DNA of 64,000 nt from Salinirussus salinus (GTDB taxonomy: Archaea; Halobacteriota; Halobacteria; Halobacteriales; Haloarculaceae), in NCBI RefSeq assembly GCF_009831455.1, contig NZ_WOWO01000002.1, positions 744,001-808,000 on the forward strand, in the 5' to 3' direction. The position numbers were made by a program, and so were the translations under genes. The notes beneath the pieces were generated by a model. It searched no databases. It saw nothing but the letters and a program-made list of their open reading frames with translations, and was not told the DNA's origin. Below, piece by piece: positions 15,030-23,723 of this stretch (position 1 is the first letter of the stretch; each line of letters starts with the position of its first letter).

Positions 15030-15422
15030 ATGTTCGGTGGAGGCGGCGGGGGGCTCAACTCCCGCAAAATGAAGCAGATGATGGAACAGATGGGCATCGA
15101 CATCGAGGAGATCGACGCCCAGGAGGTCGTTATCACGACCCCCGACGGGAAACTGGTGTTCACCGATGCGGAAGTCCAGAAGATGGACGCCCAGGGTCAG
15201 GAGACCTACCAGGTGGTCGGCTCCCCGGAACGCCGGGATGCCGACGCTCTCGAAGCGGGCGACGGCGAAGACCCCGACAGCGAAGCGGCCGACGACGCCG
15301 GGATTCCCGACGGGGACGTCGAACTCGTCGCCCAGCGGACCGGGGCGAGCGAGGACGCTGCCCGCGAGGCGCTGGAGGCGACCGACGGCGACCTGGCGGC
15401 CGCCGTGGAGCGGCTGGAGTAG
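15030..15422 (+). CDS. nac: nascent polypeptide-associated complex protein (archaeal NAC)
   Basis: This 130-aa protein has a NAC domain (about 10-65: [31 protein letters not shown]) and a C-terminal UBA domain (about 92-130: [33 protein letters not shown]), the alpha-NAC layout. It binds ribosomes and nascent chains. A glycine-rich start [15 protein letters not shown] is normal for archaeal NAC. The trmI start follows its stop by 1 nt, so the two are probably co-transcribed. Confidence 0.95.
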   Translation: MFGGGGGGLNSRKMKQMMEQMGIDIEEIDAQEVVITTPDGKLVFTDAEVQKMDAQGQETYQVVGSPERRDADALEAGDGEDPDSEAADDAGIPDGDVELVAQRTGASEDAAREALEATDGDLAAAVERLE

Positions 15423-15423
15423 C

Positions 15424-16146
15424 GTGGCGCTGCTTTTCGTCCACGAGGACCGCGAGTACCTGCTGGACCCCGGCGAGACGCTGGAGACCGACCTGGGCGT
15501 GCTGGAGGTGCCAGAGGACGTCGCGGCCGGCGACACGGTCGAGACCCACCTCGGCGAGCAGTTCCGCGCCCGCGAGCTACGGGGACCGGACCTGTTTCAC
15601 CACCTGGAGCGGACCGGTGCACCGATGTTGCCCCGCGACATCGGGCTCGTACTCGGGCACACCGGGGTCGGCGCCGGCGACCGCGTGCTGGATGCCGGCA
15701 CCGGAACCGGGGTGCTCGCGGCCTCGCTGGGCCGCGCGGGCGCTGAGGTCGTCACCTACGAGCGCGACCCCGACTTCGCCGAGGTCGCCCGCGAGAACAT
15801 GGAACTGGCGGGCGTGGCCGACCGGGTCGACGTACGGACCGGCGACGTGGCGGCCCACCTGCCCGACCTCGGCAGGTTCGAGACGGTGACACTCGACACC
15901 GCGGACGCGCCGGCGGTCGTCGAGCGGAGTCCGTCGCTACTGGTCGACGGCGGCTTCGTGGCGGTCTACTCCCCGTTCGTCGAGGCCACCCGGGAGGCCG
16001 TTGAGGCCGCGCGGCGGGCGGGGCTGGCCGAGGTCGAGACCCTGGAGACGATCCAGCGGGAGATGGAGTTCGAGGAGCGGGGCACCAGACCCTCGACGAC
16101 GGGCGTCGGGCACACGGGGTACCTGACCTTCGCACGGCACGTGTAG
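15424..16146 (+). CDS. trmI: tRNA (adenine-N1)-methyltransferase, TrmI type
   Basis: This 240-aa protein has the TrmI layout: an N-terminal beta domain (about 1-65) and a class I SAM methyltransferase domain with motif I VLDAGTGTGVLA and motif II TYERDPDFAEVAREN. Archaeal TrmI makes m1A57/58 in the T loop of tRNA. It starts with GTG at 15424, 1 nt after the NAC stop. The TLDTADAPAVV stretch takes the place of the DLP-type substrate motif. Confidence 0.92.
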   Translation: MALLFVHEDREYLLDPGETLETDLGVLEVPEDVAAGDTVETHLGEQFRARELRGPDLFHHLERTGAPMLPRDIGLVLGHTGVGAGDRVLDAGTGTGVLAASLGRAGAEVVTYERDPDFAEVARENMELAGVADRVDVRTGDVAAHLPDLGRFETVTLDTADAPAVVERSPSLLVDGGFVAVYSPFVEATREAVEAARRAGLAEVETLETIQREMEFEERGTRPSTTGVGHTGYLTFARHV

Positions 16147-16170
16147 CCGGATTCACGGGCCCCGGTCCGC

Positions 16171-16767
16171 TCAGCGGACGCTCCGCAGGAAGTCGAAGAA
16201 ATCGTCCCGGTAGACTCGCGGCGGGGTGGAGAGGAGTTCCCCGGCACCCTCGAGCCCGAAGACGTCCGCCAGCCGTTCGGCCGGGTAGCCGCCGGTGACC
16301 ACGAAGAAGTCCTCGTCGTGCCAGGCGGCGAGCCACCCCTCGACGGGGAGAGCGTACCCGCCGGAAGTGTCGACAGTGCCGGTGTAGCTGCGGGCGCGGA
16401 CCCGCGAACCGTCGACCCGCAGCCGTTCCGACCGGTCACGGGAGACGCGGGAGACCCCGCGGTCCCGGAGACGCTGTTTGAAGCGCTGTCGCGCTTGCTG
16501 TCTGACCGACGGGAGCACGCTCGCGGGGAGCGTCCCGGGCGGGAGACCGGGCTCGAAGGTCAGCCGCGTCGCCGCGAAAAAGCGCAGCGTCTCGTCGTGG
16601 GGTGGGTCGGTCGCCGCGGCGAGGCCGTCACGCCCCGCGCGGTCCTCGTACCGGCGGCTCGCTCCGCGGACCGACATCGTCGGGAGCTCGAACAGCGTCT
16701 CGACGCCCTCTTCAGTCAGCTCCCAGCCGTCCGAAACCTCGACGATGGGGTACCGCGGGTCGGCCAT
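16171..16767 (-). CDS. uncharacterised 198-aa protein downstream of TFS
   Basis: No family is recognised. The protein is Arg-rich in the middle (about 88-125) and hydrophobic/aromatic toward the end (WLAAWHDEDFFVVTGGYPAERLADVF), with no TM segment or cysteine motif. Its ATG directly follows the stop of the TFS gene with no gap, so it is probably in the same operon. Codon use looks like its neighbours. Confidence 0.65.
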   Translation of the reverse strand: MADPRYPIVEVSDGWELTEEGVETLFELPTMSVRGASRRYEDRAGRDGLAAATDPPHDETLRFFAATRLTFEPGLPPGTLPASVLPSVRQQARQRFKQRLRDRGVSRVSRDRSERLRVDGSRVRARSYTGTVDTSGGYALPVEGWLAAWHDEDFFVVTGGYPAERLADVFGLEGAGELLSTPPRVYRDDFFDFLRSVR

Positions 16768-17091
16768 TCAGTGGTCGTCCTCGCGCCACTTGTGGCCACA
16801 CTCTGTGCAGGTGAAAAACCGGGTCTCGGACTCGTCGGCGGCGCGGATCTGCTTCATCTCGTAGCGAGCCCGGTCGTGGCCACACTCCGGACACCGGGCG
16901 CCGGTCGTCGGGCCGATGGCTTCCTCGTCAGTCTCGCTCATGTCCACGAGTTCCGTCTCCTCTTGGCCCTGGGTGGTCGTCATCGCCGCCTCCTGCTCGG
17001 TGTCGCGGGACTTCTCGAAGCCACAGCTCCCACAGACCCACCGGCCGTCCTCCGTTTTCATCATCGAGCCGCACTCGTCGCAGAATTCCAT
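16768..17091 (-). CDS. transcription factor S (TFIIS/RPA12-like)
   Basis: This 107-aa protein has an N-terminal zinc ribbon (CDECGSMM ... CGSCGF) and a C-terminal TFIIS-type zinc ribbon (CPECGHDRA ... CTECGHKW). The C-ribbon hairpin keeps the DE pair (AADESETRFF) that stimulates RNA cleavage in backtracked RNA polymerase, though the surrounding RSADEPMT consensus is altered. ATG 17091 (MEFCDECG) was chosen because the longer frame adds unrelated sequence. Confidence 0.92.
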   Translation of the reverse strand: MEFCDECGSMMKTEDGRWVCGSCGFEKSRDTEQEAAMTTTQGQEETELVDMSETDEEAIGPTTGARCPECGHDRARYEMKQIRAADESETRFFTCTECGHKWREDDH

Positions 17092-17122
17092 GTCCGTCCC
17101 TACCCGCCGGCCGTGTTTAATT

Positions 17123-17929
17123 TCACGGTTGGTCGTTTGGCTGCCACTGCTCGCAGGCGTCCATGTCGTCCATGAGTTCGTCGTGGCGGCCACAGTAGGG
17201 CGCGAGGTCACCGTCGGCGCGGACGTACTCGAAGTGGGCGCAGTTCCCGCAGTACGGGTCAGGCTGGCCGCGAGCGGTGGCCGCCTCGACCGTGTCGGGT
17301 TCGGCAGCAGGGTCGGCCACGCTTCCGCCGTCGCCCGCCGGCCGGCGGTTCGTCTGAGTCTCGACCCCGCCGTCTGGTGTCCCCGAGAGGCCGACGCCGC
17401 TCAGTCCCGGCCCAGTGTCGTCGCTCACGATACGGACCGTCCCCGCTTCGGTGACGTCGAGCCGCGCGGTCCCGCCGGGGTCGTTGCGCGTTTTGAACGT
17501 CGCGAGCCCGACGAACAGACACCAGAACGTCGCGAGCGTCCCCAGCGAGTAGACGAGGACGGTGACGACCGTCAGCGCCGGATCGACCGGGATCCACCGG
17601 TCGGGGTAGGTAAAGGCAAAGAGCGCGACGCCGAGCAGCGCGACGCTGGCGCCGATAGCCGCGAGCGCGCGGACCGTCTTCGGGGCGGGCAACACCGTGA
17701 AGATGCCGACGAACACCGCCGGGAGTCCGACGCCGGCGAGGATACCGGCCAGCTCGCGGGCCTCGTAGGTACCGAGACCGAGCAGGTCGGCAAGCCCCGT
17801 CGTGGCCACCGGGATGGCCGCGACGACCATGGCCGCGCCGAGGACGAACACGCTCGCGCCGAGCGCGCGCCGGCGGCGGTCGACGACGGCCCCGACGCCG
17901 CCGTCGTAGACGTCGGTCAGGCTGGTCAT
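17123..17929 (-). CDS. DUF7139-like membrane protein with C-terminal Cys-rich domain
   Basis: This 268-aa protein has four predicted TM helices (about 20-45, 52-75, 82-104 and 115-140), then a soluble region. The C-terminal Cys/His motif is YCGNCAHFEYV ... YCGRHDELMDDMDACEQW, a likely metal site. From memory it belongs to a haloarchaeal family (DUF7139); function is unknown. ATG 17929 is preferred over 17956 because MTSLTDVYDGG looks like the natural N-terminus. Confidence 0.7.
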   Translation of the reverse strand: MTSLTDVYDGGVGAVVDRRRRALGASVFVLGAAMVVAAIPVATTGLADLLGLGTYEARELAGILAGVGLPAVFVGIFTVLPAPKTVRALAAIGASVALLGVALFAFTYPDRWIPVDPALTVVTVLVYSLGTLATFWCLFVGLATFKTRNDPGGTARLDVTEAGTVRIVSDDTGPGLSGVGLSGTPDGGVETQTNRRPAGDGGSVADPAAEPDTVEAATARGQPDPYCGNCAHFEYVRADGDLAPYCGRHDELMDDMDACEQWQPNDQP

Positions 17930-18036
17930 GCCATCCGGTCGGGTGCGAACCGTCAAAACTCCCCGTCAGACGGGCGTCCGACATCGCCGGGCCGCGAGTC
18001 GTAAACACTAATCGCCGCCGCCGAGAAGCCGGCGGT

Positions 18037-18330
18037 ATGGCAGACGAGGACAGCGACGAGGAGGACGAGCCGGCCGTCGCGCTCGGCGAGGGCGAACCCG
18101 TCGAGGGCGCTCCGCTGGCCCGGATTTCCGCCCGGCTGATGTACGGCATCGAGCGAAGCACCGTCATCGAGCGGGAGGGCGAGACGACGGTCCGAACGCC
18201 CGACGGGCCACGGGAGCTTGCAGACGTGCTGGAGGACGTGGAGGAACCCTATTTCTCGACCAGACAGGAGTTCGAACACGCTGTGCAGGAGGCGGTCGGC
18301 ACGGGCCCGGTCCCGACCACAGAGGAGTAG
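18037..18330 (+). CDS. DUF5789-like small acidic protein
   Basis: This 97-aa protein has an acidic N-terminus and a central GxxxxxLARISARLMYG/TVIEREGETTVRTPDGPRELADVLEDVEEPYFSTRQEF block. That block is typical of a haloarchaeal family I recall as DUF5789. Function is unknown; some members look like small nucleic-acid- or protein-binding modules. It is convergent with nreA, 8 nt apart. Confidence 0.7.
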   Translation: MADEDSDEEDEPAVALGEGEPVEGAPLARISARLMYGIERSTVIEREGETTVRTPDGPRELADVLEDVEEPYFSTRQEFEHAVQEAVGTGPVPTTEE

Positions 18331-18338
18331 CAACCGGG

Positions 18339-19592
18339 TCAGAAGTCGGTCAGCTGTGACTGGACGCCAGCCACGAGTTCGGATTTTCGCCGGAGCGCGT
18401 CCAGGGAGACCGGTAGCTGCGGCGCGAGCTGTCTGACCGCGGCGTGGAAGGATTCGGCGACCGCGGGCTCGCCCTCGAAGGCGTCCCGGATCCCCTCGCG
18501 GATCTGCCAGACGCCAACCGGCGCCCAGTACTCCTCGGTGGCGTGCCGGACCACCAGACAGGTCGCCTGGCGGCCGACCGATGCCAGGTGTTCGAGCACG
18601 CCCAGCCGGGTGGCGTAGTACGCCCCTGCGGTCTCGTCGACGTAGTCGGTCCGGCCCTCGTAGGACTCGCTGTCGGCAGCCATGTAGTAGGCGCCGTCGG
18701 GCTCGGGATTCCAGACACTTCCCGGCGCCTTGAGTTCGACGAGCTCGAACTCCCAGTTGCCCGGTGCCAGGACCACCCAGTAGTCGTTGCCGAGGTAGGC
18801 GTTGTGCCAGACCTGGACCTCGTCGACCGAGGGCGACGACCGGACCTGCCCGCGGAGGTACTGACCGACGGTGTCGTCGACGGCAGTGATCGACCACCGG
18901 GTTGGAACGAGCCGTCGATTCCGGCCCTGCCCGAGCGCACCCGCCGAGAGGATGGTGTTGATGTCGTAGACGTCGAAGTCCCGCCGGTAGAGGTAGGTGA
19001 TGGCGCCCTCGGCCTGCCAGTCGTCGTCCTCCAGGGTCTTCTCGACCGGCCGGGGGACGTGAGGATTCTCCGCCAGGTCAGCGGAGGTCGCGCGGGCCCG
19101 GGGTCCGGTCGGGGTCTGGATGTCGTCGAGCGTCAGGTCCAGGTCGGGCTCGTCGCTCAGTCCGACTTCCACGTCCACGGGGTGGTCGGCAATGGCGACT
19201 TCGCGCTGGACGCCGACGAACCCGTCCCACACGTCGGTGACATCGACGCCAGTCGAGCGGGTGGAGTTCAACAGTCCCGTCCGGCGCTGGAGGACGTCGT
19301 TGATGTCGAGTCCCTCCCGGTACCAGTGGCCGCCGGTCGCGTAGCTTCCGGGGTCGGCCTCCCGGTCCATCGGGGAAAGGAGTCCGGTCGAGACGTTCGG
19401 GTAGTCCGACCGGCCGACGAAGATCTCGGGGGCCGTCGCGCCGAACAGCGAGTCACCCTGAACGGTTTCCTGAAACTGCCGTTCGACCTCGTCGAGGTAG
19501 TCCGTGATCTCGTAGGATTTCTCCCGGGCCAGTCGCCGGCGCTCGGCGGCCTCGTCGCGCTCGAAATCCTCGATGAACTCCCCGAGTCGCAT
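18339..19592 (-). CDS. nreA: DNA repair protein NreA
   Basis: This 417-aa protein belongs to the archaeal Nre family, which protects against DNA damage such as mitomycin C in Haloferax and interacts with PCNA. The last seven residues are QSQLTDF (411-417), a QxxLxxF PIP-type motif at the extreme C-terminus as known for NreA. The conserved core includes FVGRSDYPNVSTGLLSP near residue 58. No N-terminal zinc finger is visible, unlike some NreA proteins. Confidence 0.9.
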   Translation of the reverse strand: MRLGEFIEDFERDEAAERRRLAREKSYEITDYLDEVERQFQETVQGDSLFGATAPEIFVGRSDYPNVSTGLLSPMDREADPGSYATGGHWYREGLDINDVLQRRTGLLNSTRSTGVDVTDVWDGFVGVQREVAIADHPVDVEVGLSDEPDLDLTLDDIQTPTGPRARATSADLAENPHVPRPVEKTLEDDDWQAEGAITYLYRRDFDVYDINTILSAGALGQGRNRRLVPTRWSITAVDDTVGQYLRGQVRSSPSVDEVQVWHNAYLGNDYWVVLAPGNWEFELVELKAPGSVWNPEPDGAYYMAADSESYEGRTDYVDETAGAYYATRLGVLEHLASVGRQATCLVVRHATEEYWAPVGVWQIREGIRDAFEGEPAVAESFHAAVRQLAPQLPVSLDALRRKSELVAGVQSQLTDF

Positions 19593-19794
19593 CTACCAGG
19601 GCTACGGGGGAGTGGATGATGAATCTAACCCAGTGGACGCAGGCGTCGACGCCGGTCGGGCGGGTAGAGCGAACAGGCGACACGGCTGCCTGCGAGGCGG
19701 TGTGTCGCACGACCGCGTGCCGCCCCGCAGCGACGGTCACATGTGCGGGGCTGGTCGCGGTATCGCCGATAAATGTGGGGGCGAGGAGACGTCC
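19593..19794. other. intergenic region between tfb and nreA
   Basis: This 202-bp stretch lies between two minus-strand genes. A TATA-like TTAGATTC about 30-40 nt before the nreA ATG is the only signal I see. Frames in it on either strand look like shadows. Confidence 0.35.
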
Positions 19795-20760
19795 TCAGCT
19801 GTGGATGCCCATCGCCTCGATCTGCTCCTGGTACCGGTTCCGGATGGTGACTTCCGTCACCTGGGCGACATCGGCGACTTCGCGCTGTGTCTTCTTCTCG
19901 TTACAGAGCAGCGAGGCAGCGTAGATCGCGGCCGCGGCGTAGCCGGTCGGTGATTTCCCCGACAGCAGTCCCTCCTCGGCGGTCGTCTCGATGATCTCGT
20001 TTGCCTTGGTCTGGACTTCCTCTGAGAGTTCGAGTTCTGAGCAAAAGCGCGGGACGTACTTCTTGGGGTCGACCGGCTCCATCTCCAGACCCAGCTCCTG
20101 GGAGATGTAGCGGTAGGTGCGTCCGATCTCCTTGCGCTCCACCCGCGAAACGTCGGAGATCTCTTCGAGGCTTCGGGGGATCCCCTCCTTCCGGCAGGCG
20201 GCGTACAGCGCGGAGGTGGCGACGCCCTCGATCGAGCGACCCCGGATGAGGTCCTCGTCGAGCGCGCGCCGGTAGATGACGGAGGCGACCTCCCGGACCG
20301 ACCGCGGGACGCCGAGCGCGGAGGCCATCCGGTCGATCTCAGAGAGGGCAAACTGGAGATTCCGTTCGCCCGCGTCCTTCGTCCGGATCCGTTCCTGCCA
20401 CTTCCGGAGGCGGTGCATCTGGCTTCGCTTTTTCGAGGAGATAGACCGGCCGTAGGCGTCCTTGTCCTTCCAGTCGATGGTCGTCGTCAGCCCCTTGTCG
20501 TGCATCGTCTGGGTCGTCGGTGCCCCCACCCTCGATTTCTCCTGTCGTTCCTGGTGGTTGAAGGCTCGCCACTCCGGCCCCGGGTCGATGTTCTCCTCCT
20601 CGACGACGAGGCCACAGTCGTCGCAGACGAGCTCACCCCGGTCGGAGCTCTTGATGATGTTGTCCGACCCACACTCCGGACAGTCGCGGACACCCTCGGT
20701 CTCGTCCTGGTCGGTCTCGGACTCGCGCTCGCGCTCCCGCTGGCGGCTGGACCGTGTCAT
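19795..20760 (-). CDS. tfb: transcription initiation factor TFB (first copy)
   Basis: This 321-aa protein has an N-terminal zinc ribbon (C27, C30, C46, C49), the B-finger region with GPEWRAF, and two cyclin-like repeats (about 125-215 and 220-315). It recruits RNA polymerase to TBP-bound promoters and reads the BRE. The start at 20760 ([13 protein letters not shown]) follows a TATA box at about 20790-20798; the frame extends to 20790 but that would overlap the promoter. Haloarchaea have several TFBs with partly different promoter sets. A second copy lies at 46471. Confidence 0.95.
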   Translation of the reverse strand: MTRSSRQRERERESETDQDETEGVRDCPECGSDNIIKSSDRGELVCDDCGLVVEEENIDPGPEWRAFNHQERQEKSRVGAPTTQTMHDKGLTTTIDWKDKDAYGRSISSKKRSQMHRLRKWQERIRTKDAGERNLQFALSEIDRMASALGVPRSVREVASVIYRRALDEDLIRGRSIEGVATSALYAACRKEGIPRSLEEISDVSRVERKEIGRTYRYISQELGLEMEPVDPKKYVPRFCSELELSEEVQTKANEIIETTAEEGLLSGKSPTGYAAAAIYAASLLCNEKKTQREVADVAQVTEVTIRNRYQEQIEAMGIHS

Positions 20761-20789
20761 CGCTCTTTTATAGTAGTATTTCCGAGCCA

Positions 20790-20798
20790 CTTAAACCC
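20790..20798 (-). promoter_or_regulatory. TATA box of the first tfb gene
   Basis: The minus strand reads GGGTTTAAG about 30-38 nt before ATG 20760, in a divergent promoter region shared with rnhA. Confidence 0.45.
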
Positions 20799-20880
20799 TC
20801 GGTCAAATATCTTTCGGCTTCCGTCGTCGTCGTGAGGACACAACGACAGCCCCTTTGCGGTTCCGGCCGGACTGAGCGGC

Positions 20881-21477
20881 GTGCCAGTCATCGACTGCGA
20901 CCCCGAGACCGCTCGCCAGCGTCTCCGCGAGGCGGGCGTCGAGGTCCAGCCCGGAAACACCGACCACGAACGGTGGCGCGCGGCCTACGCCGGGGCGACC
21001 GCCGTCGCGTACGACGGCAAGGTCGTCGTTCAGGGCGGCGACACCGCGCGCCTGGAGGGGCTGGTCCGGCCCACCTCGAACGGGCGCGCGCACGTCTACT
21101 TTGACGGCGCCGCCCGCGGGAATCCCGGCCCGGCGGCCGTCGGGTACGTCGTCGTGACCGACGGCGGCATCGTCGCGGAAGGCGGCGAGACCATCGGCCG
21201 GGCCACGAACAACCAGGCGGAGTACGAGGCGCTGGTTCGGGCGCTGTCGGTCGCCGCCGACCACGGCTTCGACGAGGTGGTCGTGCGCGGGGATTCGGAG
21301 CTCATCGTGAAACAGGTGCGCGGGGAGTACGACGTCAACGACCCCGAACTCCGTGAGTATCGGATACAGGCGCGGGAACTGCTGGCGGAGTTTTCGGAGT
21401 GGTCGATTTCGCACGTACCGCGGGAGATAAACGACCGGGCGGACCAACTGGCAAACGAAGCACTCGATGACGCCTGA
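20881..21477 (+). CDS. rnhA: ribonuclease HI
   Basis: This 198-aa RNase H cuts RNA in RNA/DNA hybrids. The acidic residues are D75 (VYFDGAARGNPG), E114 (NNQAEYEAL), D138 (RGDSELI) and D188 (NDRADQLAN). The first 68 residues form an extra N-terminal module, as in the studied Halobacterium enzyme, and are not needed for the nuclease fold. The start is GTG at 20881. The next gene overlaps its end by 11 nt. Confidence 0.93.
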   Translation: MPVIDCDPETARQRLREAGVEVQPGNTDHERWRAAYAGATAVAYDGKVVVQGGDTARLEGLVRPTSNGRAHVYFDGAARGNPGPAAVGYVVVTDGGIVAEGGETIGRATNNQAEYEALVRALSVAADHGFDEVVVRGDSELIVKQVRGEYDVNDPELREYRIQARELLAEFSEWSISHVPREINDRADQLANEALDDA

Positions 21478-22021
21478 TACGGTCCCGGAAGAGACGGAAA
21501 CGAGAGTGGAGCAACTCACGCGGCGAGCCCGCGCGGCGGCCGACGAGCGCGAGGCGGCGGCGTACCGCGAGGAGCGCGAGGAGCTGCTGGCCGAGCACGG
21601 CTACACCGCGCGGGTCCGCGAAGAGGAGCGGGCCGTGCTCGTCCTCCACCCGGCGGAGTGGGTCGAAGACGGGACAGTCCACCCCGACCGGATAGACGAC
21701 ATCGACCGCGGGATAGAGATCCCCCTGGAGGGACCCGGCGAGGATGCGGAGTGGGAGGTGGTCGCGGAACACAACCGCGAGGTTGTCGAGGCCGTGCGGG
21801 AGGAACACGGGGCCGTCCACGGGGCCAACGCGGAGGCGCTCGCGGAGTTCTGCAACAACCACTACGCGAAGCCGGTCGAGAAGCTCTCTGCCGACGAGCG
21901 CGAGGAGTTCCTGACGGAGTACTACCGGCGGAACGTCTGGCCGACCGACGAGCAGAAAGCGGTGGTCGAGGAGTCGGTGTCGCTGGCAGTCGAGGCGGCG
22001 TCTACCGGGCAGCCTCGATGA
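21467..22021 (+). CDS. rnhA operon protein (haloarchaeal, function unknown)
   Basis: This 184-aa acidic helical protein starts within the end of rnhA, an 11-nt overlap, so the pair is translationally coupled. From memory, homologues sit next to rnhA in other haloarchaea and are named for that position. Conserved-looking features are HGYTARVREEERAVLVLHPAEW and EFCNNHYAKPVEKLSADEREEFLTEYYRRNVWP. No catalytic motif is seen. Its 3' end overlaps the PadR gene on the other strand by 20 nt. Confidence 0.75.
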   Translation: MTPDTVPEETETRVEQLTRRARAAADEREAAAYREEREELLAEHGYTARVREEERAVLVLHPAEWVEDGTVHPDRIDDIDRGIEIPLEGPGEDAEWEVVAEHNREVVEAVREEHGAVHGANAEALAEFCNNHYAKPVEKLSADEREEFLTEYYRRNVWPTDEQKAVVEESVSLAVEAASTGQPR

Positions 22022-22361
22022 GGTCTTCCAGGTCGGCCGCGCGCTCCTCGTCGGTGACGACCTTCGAGAACGTCCAGGAAAGCTGGTCGAGAAGCGCCTG
22101 GTAGCCCTCCTCGGTCAGCGCGTACTGGTTGGTCCGCTTGTCGAGTTCGCTCTTCTCGACCAGCCCCATCTCCACGAGGTCGTCGAGGTTCGGGTAGAGG
22201 CGGCCGTGGTTTACCTCCGAGTCGTAGTAGGTCTCGAGTTCGCGCTTGATCGCGAGCCCGTACCGGGCCTCCTCGGCCAGGATCGTCAGGATGTTCTGCT
22301 GAAACGCTGTCAGCTCGCGCGCGATGCCGGGACTGTCGGGAACTGTTTGTGCCTCTGACAT
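22002..22361 (-). CDS. PadR family transcriptional regulator
   Basis: This 119-aa protein has the PadR winged helix: LTAFQQNILTILAEEARYGLAIKRELETYYDSEVNHGRLYPNLDDLVEMGLVEKSELDKRTNQYALTEEG. A short C-terminal helix follows. The start at 22361 lies 23 nt from a perfect 7-bp inverted repeat that overlaps the promoter, suggesting autoregulation. The ligand and other targets are unknown. Confidence 0.9.
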   Translation of the reverse strand: MSEAQTVPDSPGIARELTAFQQNILTILAEEARYGLAIKRELETYYDSEVNHGRLYPNLDDLVEMGLVEKSELDKRTNQYALTEEGYQALLDQLSWTFSKVVTDEERAADLEDLIEAAR

Positions 22362-22383
22362 AGTGAAATTCAGGTCATAATCG

Positions 22384-22401
22384 TATTTAACGCTTGTTAA
22401 A
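22384..22401. promoter_or_regulatory. candidate PadR operator overlapping the promoter
   Basis: ATTTAAC-GCTT-GTTAAAT is a perfect 7-bp inverted repeat with a 4-nt spacer, 23-40 nt upstream of the PadR start. It covers the TATA region, so a bound dimer would block TBP. Confidence 0.5.
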
Positions 22402-22544
22402 TCTCCGAGACGTTCTCGGGGGCAGATACGGAGGTTCGGCCACTGTTCTCCCCATTGGGTGGTGATATTCACAGGTGATATCCAACCCGGCGGCGCCCGC
22501 CGAGACCGAAAGTAGTTTTTCGAGCGGCGACCGAGCGCGAGACG

Positions 22545-23075
22545 ATGGTGAACCTCTGGGAAGACCTCGAGACCGGCCCGAACCCGCCCGAAGAGATCTA
22601 CGCCGTCGTCGAGTGTCTGAAAGGCGAGCGCAACAAATACGAGTACGACAAGGACCTCCCCGGCGTCGTGCTGGACCGGGTACTCCACAGCAACGTCCAC
22701 TACCCCTCCGACTACGGCTTCATCCCGCGGTCCTACTACGACGACGAGGACCCCTTCGACGTGCTCGTGCTGGTCGAGGACCAGACGTTCCCGGGCTGTG
22801 TCATCGAGGCCCGCCCGGTCGCGCTGATGAAGATGGACGACGACGGCGAGCAGGACGACAAGGTCATCGCCGTCCCGAGCGAGGACCCCCGCTGGGACCA
22901 CATCGAGGATATCGACGACATCCCCCAGCAGACCCTCGACGAGATAGACGAGTTCTTCGCGACCTACAAGAACCTCGAGGAGGGCAAGGAAGTCGAGACG
23001 CTGGGGTGGGAAGACAGGGCGGCCGCGAAAGAGGCCATCGAGCACGCGATGGACCTCTACGAGGAGAACTTCTGA
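22545..23075 (+). CDS. ppa: inorganic pyrophosphatase (family I)
   Basis: This 176-aa soluble pyrophosphatase hydrolyses PPi released by biosynthetic reactions. Family motifs are present: ECLKGERNKYEYDKD near the start, YPSDYGFIPRSYYDDEDPFDVLVL with the DxxDxxD metal site, and VIAVPSEDPRWDHIED. The length matches archaeal and bacterial family I enzymes. Confidence 0.96.
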   Translation: MVNLWEDLETGPNPPEEIYAVVECLKGERNKYEYDKDLPGVVLDRVLHSNVHYPSDYGFIPRSYYDDEDPFDVLVLVEDQTFPGCVIEARPVALMKMDDDGEQDDKVIAVPSEDPRWDHIEDIDDIPQQTLDEIDEFFATYKNLEEGKEVETLGWEDRAAAKEAIEHAMDLYEENF

Positions 23076-23099
23076 GCTGCTGTCGCCGCTGAACGGCAC

Positions 23100-23321
23100 T
23101 CAGCAGGTCTCGCCGCAAGTATCGACCCCGAGCAGCCGGTTCAGCAGACACCGCTGTGTGAGCGCGTTGAACAGGAGCCCGGCAGCGCCCGCCAGTGCCA
23201 CCAGGGCCACCGGCCGCCCGACCGCATCTGCAAGGAGACCAGCGAGCGCCACGGCCAACAGCACCGCCCCGGCGACGAACCGGACCTGTCTGTCCAGTCC
23301 GCCGACGTTCTTCTCGAACAT
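23100..23321 (-). CDS. DUF2892 (YgaP-like) inner membrane protein
   Basis: This 73-aa protein starts FEKNVGGLDRQVRFVAGAVLLAVALAG, the usual DUF2892 N-terminus, and has two TM helices (about 15-32 and 36-56). A C-terminal Cys-containing tail (CLLNRLLGVDTCGETC) follows. Related domains are often linked to rhodanese proteins and sulfur metabolism, but no such partner is here. ATG 23321 is chosen because the conserved start MFEKN lies there. Confidence 0.85.
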   Translation of the reverse strand: MFEKNVGGLDRQVRFVAGAVLLAVALAGLLADAVGRPVALVALAGAAGLLFNALTQRCLLNRLLGVDTCGETC

Positions 23322-23521
23322 ACCCGGACCACGTACGCGATCCACTTCAACGCCGTCACGACCCCCGAAGCGGCTCAACGCCGTCAACCCTCCGGGCTGG
23401 AAGCCCCCCTGTGGCCCCCCGCAGCGGCCCGGAGATATGCTCCCGGGTTATACCGGCAGGCGTTGCCGATGAATTATGATTATGGGTAATTACTTGAACG
23501 TCAAGCGGGTAGTGAGGGGTG
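23322..23521. other. intergenic region before the 40-aa micro-ORF
   Basis: A short AT-rich patch (about 23468-23500, GATGAATTATGATTATGGGTAATTAC in two pieces) probably holds the promoter of the following micro-ORF. The rest shows no gene. Confidence 0.35.
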
Positions 23522-23644
23522 ATGGCAGCGAGACACCCCCCGGTGGGTATCGCCCACCCCACGGTCGTCCCGGAGAACTTCGACCCCGAACGCCCGGAGC
23601 ACGAGGGCGAAGGCGGGGGCGAGAGTCAGCCCGAAGGTAACTGA
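23522..23644 (+). CDS. candidate 40-aa microprotein
   Basis: ATG at 23522 opens a 40-codon frame beginning MAARHPPVGIAHPTVVPENF and ending in a Glu/Gly-rich acidic tail. A GAGGGG Shine-Dalgarno-like sequence lies 4-9 nt before the ATG and an AT-rich promoter patch lies about 25-50 nt before it. The acidic composition fits a haloarchaeal protein. The IAHPTVVP block looks structured and not like random translation of GC-rich DNA, but no family is recognised. Confidence 0.5.
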   Translation: MAARHPPVGIAHPTVVPENFDPERPEHEGEGGGESQPEGN

Positions 23645-23723
23645 GTATTGCCGCGACCCCCGACAGACCCCCGGGCGGGGCCGCATGACGAACCTTCTTG
23701 TCCCCCACGCCAGTATGGAGGGT

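Noticed and set aside
22462-22485. Repeated GGTGATAT upstream of ppa
   Set aside because: Two short copies 13 nt apart, one within a GTGA-TAT-TCAC palindrome; too short to claim an operator without conservation data.
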